Shown here piece after piece: positions 5,303-6,334 of a stretch of DNA of 6,334 bases. This DNA comes from Conexibacter sp. (GTDB lineage Bacteria > Actinomycetota > Thermoleophilia > Solirubrobacterales > Solirubrobacteraceae). Positions within the stretch are counted from its first letter, which is position 1; every line of letters begins with the position of its first letter. Location of the stretch: contig JAOPZD010000280.1 of the NCBI GenBank assembly GCA_025964295.1, forward strand, positions 1-6,334, given 5' to 3'. Made by a program: the position numbers and the translations under genes. The notes under the pieces were generated by a model, which was given only the letters and a program-made list of their open reading frames with translations, did not search any database and had not been told where the DNA came from.

Positions 5303-5940
5303 GCGTCGCCGTCGCGCCGCTCGAGGCGCTGCTGCTCGCGGCGCTCGAGCTTGGCCGCGCGGCGCTCGGCCCGCGTCAGCTTGCGCCCGCGCCGGACGCT
5401 GGTCCCGCCCATCAGCGAGAACAGCCGCAGGTGGACCACCGGCCCGCCCGGCGCCGGGCGCTCGCGGCCGAGCTTGATGTCGTTGCCGCCCATCAGCGAG
5501 ACGTCCGAGACCTCGACCTCGAGCCCGTCGGGGACCCAGACGTCCGCGCCGCCCATGATCGAGATGATGTGGATCTCCGTGCGCGGCACCGACAGCTCGG
5601 CGTCGTTGAGGTCGATCTCGCTGCCGCCCCAGAAGTTGAAGTTGATGACCTTGGGTCCGACGCGCCAGTGCCCGCGGCGGTCATGGCCCGACATGATGGA
5701 GATCAGCCAGCGCGTCCCGCCCTCGCCCGGCCGGACGGGCAGCGCCGCCGGCTCGCCGGGCACCACGACGTCGGCGACCAGCCGCTCGAGCTCGGCGCGC
5801 GTCCGCGCCGCGAACGCCTCGTCGAGCCGCTCGTTGAGCTCCTCGACGGTCAGCCGCCCCTGGCCCGCGGCGTCGCGCAGCAGCTCGGCCGCCTGGTCGC
5901 GGTCGGCGTCCGACGCGCGCAGCTCCGGGGTCTCGGCCAT
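5299..5940 (-). CDS. DUF1707 and LiaF-like C-terminal domain protein
   Basis: The 213-residue product has two recognisable parts. Residues 7-60 are a DUF1707 domain, typical of actinobacteria: LRASDADRDQAAELL (7-21) and the helical GRLTVEELNERLDEAF (28-43). Residues 78-183 resemble the C-terminal domain of LiaF-type cell-wall stress proteins, with repeated strands ending in a Met/Trp-Gly turn: SIMSG (81), NFWGG (102), SIMGG (127), SLMGG (148) and SLMGG (175). A strongly charged helix rich in Arg, Lys and Glu (187-210) ends the protein. No membrane segment or signal peptide is seen, so it should be cytoplasmic or membrane-associated. The function is not known; a regulatory or scaffold role near the envelope is only inferred from LiaF. 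ATG 5940 is chosen because DUF1707 begins there; the open frame to 6060 lies antisense to the next gene. Confidence 0.88.
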   Translation of the reverse strand: MAETPELRASDADRDQAAELLRDAAGQGRLTVEELNERLDEAFAARTRAELERLVADVVVPGEPAALPVRPGEGGTRWLISIMSGHDRRGHWRVGPKVINFNFWGGSEIDLNDAELSVPRTEIHIISIMGGADVWVPDGLEVEVSDVSLMGGNDIKLGRERPAPGGPVVHLRLFSLMGGTSVRRGRKLTRAERRAAKLERREQQRLERRDGDA

Positions 5941-5947
5941 GGGCCGG

Positions 5948-5953
5948 ACCCTA
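5948..5953 (-). promoter_or_regulatory. Candidate -10 element for the DUF1707 gene (TAGGGT)
   Basis: Read leftward, TAGGGT is followed by 7 nt (CCGGCCC) and then ATG 5940, the same hexamer and spacing as before the beta-propeller gene. There is no AGGAGG-type site, although AGGGT itself could pair weakly with 16S rRNA. No -35 is evident. Confidence 0.45.
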
Positions 5954-5975
5954 GCGCCGCGGCCCCCCGCCTTCG

Positions 5976-6013
5976 CGCGGTCGGACCGGGGTTTTACGTA
6001 GTGTGCGACCGCG
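5976..6013. promoter_or_regulatory. Inverted repeat in the divergent promoter region
   Basis: CGCGGTCG (5976-5983) is the exact reverse complement of CGACCGCG (6006-6013). The arms are separated by 22 nt, about three helical turns centre to centre. The right arm abuts the ATG of the second MFS gene, and the arms enclose its candidate -10. This layout would suit a dimeric regulator, but 8-bp GC-only repeats also arise by chance in such DNA. Confidence 0.3.
5999..6004 (+). promoter_or_regulatory. Candidate -10 element for the second MFS gene (TAGTGT)
   Basis: TAGTGT fits TANNNT and ends 9 nt before ATG 6014. It lies in the most AT-rich patch of the 73-bp spacer (GTTTTACGTAGTGT). No Shine-Dalgarno is visible, so a leaderless or near-leaderless transcript is plausible. 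Confidence 0.4.
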
Positions 6014-6334
6014 ATGAGCGACCTGCGCGCCCTGGTCCGGCGCCCCTTCGCGCTGCGCATGCTGCTCAGCGCCCTCGTGGGCCGGCTGCCGGAGGCGATG
6101 GTCCCGCTGGCGCTGCTGCTGCTCGCGCGCGCAGAGCACGGCTCCTACGCGACGGCGGGCGCGCTGGCCGGCGCGTTCGCGGTGGGCGCGGCGATCGGCG
6201 GCCCGGTCGCCGGCCGGATCATCGACCGCCTCGGCCAGCCGGTCGTGCTGATCGCCATCGCCGTGGCCCGCAGCGCGGCGCTCGCCGGGATCGTCGCGCT
6301 CGCGCCGTCCTCGCTGGCGGCCGCCGGCGTCCTG
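6014..6334 (+). CDS. MFS transporter, N-terminal part (runs off the window)
   Basis: The first 107 residues are present and no stop occurs before the edge. The N-terminus SDLRALVRRPFALRML precedes a TM1 with GRLPEAMVPLALLLL (23-37), a pattern I associate with actinobacterial MFS permeases. TM2 (about 46-67) leads into the motif-A-like loop GGPVAGRIIDRLGQP (62-76), followed by TM3 (77-97) and the start of another segment. This is about a quarter of a normal 400-residue MFS protein, so its substrate cannot be judged. It is divergent from the DUF1707 gene across a 73-bp spacer. It differs from the MFS at 2986 and is not its duplicate: it lacks FTDISSEM. Confidence 0.85.
   Translation, partial: MSDLRALVRRPFALRMLLSALVGRLPEAMVPLALLLLARAEHGSYATAGALAGAFAVGAAIGGPVAGRIIDRLGQPVVLIAIAVARSAALAGIVALAPSSLAAAGVL

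Noticed and set aside
1..6334. CRISPR arrays, insertion sequences, toxin-antitoxin pairs or a defence island
   Set aside because: No regularly spaced repeats, transposase motifs or known defence domains are visible, and composition looks uniform across the window.

Overview
This window comes from a very GC-rich bacterium. The coding frames use G or C at almost every third codon position, Shine-Dalgarno sequences are weak or absent, and a DUF1707 protein, a short-form CysE and several membrane transporters are present. Together these suggest a high-GC actinobacterium. A Thermoleophilia/Solirubrobacterales-type lineage is my best guess, but the sequence does not prove it.

Layout: 1-242 is non-coding and carries a strong hairpin at the left edge. 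Next come cysE (serine O-acetyltransferase, leftward), an RBBP9/YdeN-type alpha/beta hydrolase (rightward) and cysK (cysteine synthase, leftward). The hydrolase therefore sits on the opposite strand between the two enzymes that turn serine into cysteine (serine to O-acetylserine to cysteine). Its start is 16 bp from the cysE start, and its stop is 3 bp from the cysK stop. A small basic protein of unknown function (leftward) lies upstream of cysK. A 205-bp spacer separates it from a rightward MFS exporter-type transporter, which is followed after 10 bp by a membrane-anchored TolB-like beta-propeller protein. That gene converges on a leftward DUF1707 plus LiaF-like C-terminal domain protein, and the two stop codons overlap. 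Divergent from the DUF1707 gene, a second MFS transporter begins and runs off the right edge.

The most interesting signal is in the gene starts rather than the gene content. Most starts have a TANNNT hexamer 7-10 nt before the start codon and no convincing Shine-Dalgarno sequence. This fits extended use of leaderless transcripts. In one case the TAG stop of the upstream gene is also the first three bases of the next gene's hexamer. In another, a near-symmetric TACCGTA could serve two divergent genes.

The genes themselves are housekeeping or common families. I see no CRISPR array, mobile element, toxin-antitoxin pair, defence island, tRNA or rRNA. I found no new multi-gene system and do not claim one.
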